From Hominenteromicrobium mulieris (GTDB lineage Bacteria > Bacillota > Clostridia > Oscillospirales > Acutalibacteraceae), in the NCBI GenBank assembly GCA_021029595.1, contig JAJJOY010000002.1:186001-250000 (forward strand): a stretch of 64,000 bases of DNA, in the 5' to 3' direction. The notes beneath the pieces are model-generated. The model saw nothing but the letters and a program-made list of their open reading frames with translations. It was not told the origin of the DNA and ran no database searches. Positions 61,782 through 64,000 of the stretch are shown one piece after another. The position numbers were made by a program, and so were the translations under genes. How positions within the stretch are numbered: the first letter of the stretch is position 1; every line of letters begins with the position of its first letter.

Positions 61782-62978
61782 TCAACCCTTGGTGGTTCTG
61801 AAGCCTGCTTCACGCAGGGCGTTTTTGATCGTTTTCACATGGTTGTTGTCGCGCGTCTCCATTTCGATGCGCAGGAAGCAGCCGTTAATGCTTTCGGTGT
61901 TGCCCTTTTCATAGTGCACGCCGGTCACGTTGCCGCCGCAGTCCGCGATGATCGAAGAGATCTCCTTGAGCTGACCGGGCTTGTCGATAAGCTCAATGAG
62001 GAGGCTCGCGGAACGGCCGGAGTTCATCAGGCCGCGGTCAATCACGCGGGAAAGGCTCGTCACGTCGATGTTGCCGCCGGAGACGATGCACACAACGCGC
62101 TTGCCCTTTAAATCAAATTTATTGAACATCACGGCGGCAACGGAAGCAGCGCCCGCGCCCTCCGCGATCATTTTCTGCTTTTCGATGAGTGCCAAGATTG
62201 CGCTCGAAACTTCGTCCTCGCTCACCAGCGCGATGTCATCCACATATTTTTTGACGATCTCAAACGTGTTGTCACCCGGGCGCTTTACGGCGATGCCGTC
62301 CGCCACGGTCTGCACGGTGTCGAGTGTCTCGATCTTGCCGTCGTGAATGGAGTTGTACATGCTCGGTGCGCCGGTCATCTGTACGCCGTACACCTTCACG
62401 CTCGGGCGGATGTGCTTTGCGGTGTACGCAATGCCGGAGATGAGTCCGCCGCCGCCCACCGGCACCACAATGGCATCGATGTTGTCAAGGTCATTCAGAA
62501 CCTCCAGCGCGATGGTGCCTTGGCCCGCGATAACATCTTCGTCGTCAAACGGGTGCACGAACGTATAGCCCTCTTTTTCTTTCAATTCAATCGCCTTGTT
62601 ATACGCGTCGTCGTAAACGCCCTCCACAAGGCAAACCTCTGCGCCGTAGCCCTTTGTGGCCTCCACCTTGGAGATCGGTGCGGAGTCCGGCAGACAGATG
62701 AGCGATTTGATGCCGTTTTTCGTTGCCGCTAGCGCCACGCCCTGTGCGTGGTTGCCCGCGGAACAGGCAATAACGCCTTTCGCTTTCTCTTCTGCGGAAA
62801 GCTGGGAGATCTTATACGCAGATCCGCGCACCTTAAAAGAGCCGGTGATCTGCAAATTCTCGGGCTTTAGGTACAGGTCGCAATCCGGCGCGATGCCGTA
62901 GGTCTTCACGACGTTTGTTTCGCGGATGATGCTCTTTAGAACGGTTTGCGCATCAAATACTTTGTCTAATGATAACAT
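61782..62978 (-). CDS. ilvA: Threonine ammonia-lyase
   Basis: A 398-residue PLP enzyme giving 2-oxobutyrate for isoleucine. The PLP lysine is Lys49 in ITGSFKVRGSAY; the phosphate-binding glycines are in VPVGGGGLISGIAY. A single C-terminal ACT-like domain begins near residue 325 (LLIELIDKPGQLKEISSII). The ATG at 62978 is preceded by AAAGGCAG; the longer frame upstream is leader RNA. First gene of the T-box operon. Confidence 0.94.
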   Translation of the reverse strand: MLSLDKVFDAQTVLKSIIRETNVVKTYGIAPDCDLYLKPENLQITGSFKVRGSAYKISQLSAEEKAKGVIACSAGNHAQGVALAATKNGIKSLICLPDSAPISKVEATKGYGAEVCLVEGVYDDAYNKAIELKEKEGYTFVHPFDDEDVIAGQGTIALEVLNDLDNIDAIVVPVGGGGLISGIAYTAKHIRPSVKVYGVQMTGAPSMYNSIHDGKIETLDTVQTVADGIAVKRPGDNTFEIVKKYVDDIALVSEDEVSSAILALIEKQKMIAEGAGAASVAAVMFNKFDLKGKRVVCIVSGGNIDVTSLSRVIDRGLMNSGRSASLLIELIDKPGQLKEISSIIADCGGNVTGVHYEKGNTESINGCFLRIEMETRDNNHVKTIKNALREAGFRTTKG

Positions 62979-63082
62979 GTTCTTCTGCCTTTCCTGCTGT
63001 GTTCGGTTTAAAGCCTTATGAATTTGAAAGTTTGTGCTTTCAAACTTGCAGCTTGTTTCCTTGTTCTTCCGCTTTGAAGTGT

Positions 63083-63120
63083 AAAAAAACCGCCTCAAAG
63101 CCGTTTATGCTTTGAGACGG
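63083..63120 (-). terminator. T-box terminator hairpin
   Basis: CCGTCTCAAAGC and GCTTTGAGGCGG pair and are followed by seven Ts on the minus strand, just upstream of the ilvA leader end. Confidence 0.92.
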
Positions 63121-63366
63121 GTGTAATAACTAAATTATGCACTCGCGGTACCACTCAAATTGCGGAGAACCTCCGCCACTCTTCGAAGTCCAATAACTTC
63201 TATGCACTGACGTAGCAATCACGGGATACCCTACTGAATTCGCTGTTCAGGCATCCGGCTCGGAAGGGAGAAATCTCTGCATCTCTGCACCGGTTCACAC
63301 CTTCCACCGGCTCTCTGAAACAGCTCTGCACAGACAGTCTTCGTCATCGCTTTTTGTTATGAAATT
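63083..63366 (-). ncRNA. T-box leader of the ilv-leu operon
   Basis: On the minus strand the T-box core reads GAGTGGTACCGCGAGTGC, just before the terminator hairpin. Upstream, a long stem I region holds AGAGAGCCGGTGGAAGGTG with its AACCGG partner, as in known T-boxes. The specifier codon lies in the stretch GAGATTTCTCCCTTCC; a Leu CUC or Ile AUU reading are both possible and I could not decide. Uncharged tRNA would open the whole operon. Confidence 0.92.
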
Positions 63367-63372
63367 GAATAG

Positions 63373-63401
63373 ATTATAACACCCGCTTTCCCCGTTGTCA
63401 A
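63373..63401 (-). promoter_or_regulatory. Perfect consensus promoter of the ilv-leu operon
   Basis: TTGACA, 17 bases, TATAAT on the minus strand, immediately upstream of the T-box. Confidence 0.92.
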
Positions 63402-63606
63402 TGCTTTTCGACCGCCTTGTCAAAATTTTTCTTTTGTAAGTTTTGCAGGAAACACCTTTTCTCCCATCGTTTTTTCCTTTTTTCGCAAATCGGGCGCTTT
63501 TTCCGCAATTCACGCAAAAAGTGTGGAAAACAACGTGCAAAATCCGCAGTTCTGCCATAGCCAAAATAAAAAAGGTATGATAAAATAAGAAGGTTGAAAA
63601 GAGACT

Positions 63607-64000
63607 ATGTATTATCGGGTGATTTTCGTGACAAAAAGTATGACAGAGGGTAAGCCCCTCAAGCTTATTCTGCAATTTGCGGTTCCGCTTTTGTTCGGCA
63701 ACCTCTTGCAGCAAATGTATAATCTGGTTGATGCCGCCATCGTCGGCCGTGTGCTCGGCACCGGCGCACTCGCCGCCGTCGGCGCTACAAGCAGCGTGCA
63801 GTTTCTGGTACTCGGTTTCTGCATCGGCATCTGCATCGGCTTCGGTATCCCCATCGCCAAAAGCTTCGGCGCAGAGCGTCTTGATAAAATGCGTTCGTAC
63901 ATTTTCAACTCCGTGCTGCTTACCGCCTTATTCGCGGTGCTCATCACGGCGGTATGTTCACTGTGCTGCACGCTCATTTTGCAAATGCTCTCTGTGCCGC
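63607..64000 (+). CDS. MATE family efflux transporter, N-terminal part
   Basis: Runs off the right edge; about 131 codons are visible. After a short basic start the sequence LKLILQFAVPLLFGNLLQQM, YNLVDAAIVGRVLGTGALAA and VGATSSVQFLVLG is typical of the MATE (NorM/DinF-like) N terminus, with three helices visible. These are Na+ or H+ coupled multidrug or toxin exporters. Starts at ATG 63607, GTG 63628 or ATG 63640 are all in frame; the last two codons fit homologues (MTEGKPLKLI) best. Confidence 0.88.
   Translation, partial: MYYRVIFVTKSMTEGKPLKLILQFAVPLLFGNLLQQMYNLVDAAIVGRVLGTGALAAVGATSSVQFLVLGFCIGICIGFGIPIAKSFGAERLDKMRSYIFNSVLLTALFAVLITAVCSLCCTLILQMLSVP

Overview
The window reads as a Clostridia chromosome, most likely a gut Oscillospirales (Ruminococcaceae-like) bacterium. 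This is inferred from gene content: a T-box-controlled ile/leu operon, an FMN riboswitch, a CmpB-type membrane protein, DUF4830 and DUF4867 proteins, a SpoIID-type protein, ATG starts with strong AGGAGG-type ribosome sites, and housekeeping genes that are visibly GC-richer than the few acquired ones.

Layout. 1-9.6 kb: the end of coaX, then mostly minus-strand housekeeping genes (NUDIX, rarA, an esterase, a flavodiiron protein, a UgpC/MsmX-type sugar ATPase, rsuA, a DUF4830 protein, a phosphopantetheinyl transferase, a CmpB-like membrane protein, a DUF4867 protein). 9.4-13.9 kb: a tandem hairpin block, then the potABCD polyamine importer with a long structured leader. 14-28.9 kb: a cation exchanger, an ECF sigma/anti-sigma pair, an ABC-F protein, HAD phosphatases, a sensor-kinase-like protein, a sugar-kinase-like protein, a Gfo/Idh dehydrogenase, citrate synthase and SpoIID. 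27-30.6 kb: a scrap zone holding a GyrI-domain fragment, pieces of an AraC regulator, an acyltransferase and deoB, an orphan type IV pilin-like gene and a small gene with its own consensus promoter.

31.19-45.39 kb is a 14.2 kb integrative mobilizable element inserted in the 3' end of rlmD. It encodes a large serine recombinase, a MobV relaxase, a CHC2 primase and primase-helicase, regulators and a sigma-like factor, but no conjugation machinery. Insertion swapped 3' ends: rlmD gained about 100 element-encoded codons, and the recombinase gene ends in what appear to be the original last codons of rlmD. The cargo is a flavin and redox set. An HxlR regulator, a lipoprotein and an FMN-binding-type protein share a repeated operator. 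Behind an FMN riboswitch lies one operon: RibU riboflavin transporter, FMN/4Fe-4S protein, zinc-type macrodomain and class-M sirtuin (SirTM). It therefore couples flavin sensing to a likely writer and eraser of protein ADP-ribosylation, and is the most unusual system in the window.

46.7-51 kb: a candidate small RNA with a perfect promoter and terminator, a 2-hydroxyacid dehydrogenase, purF, a permease remnant and an AT-rich GNAT gene. 51-63.4 kb: one long minus-strand operon led by a T-box, ilvA-leuA-leuC-leuD-leuB-ilvB-ilvN-ilvC-ilvD plus a DUF815 ATPase, giving isoleucine, valine and leucine synthesis. The window ends inside a MATE transporter gene.
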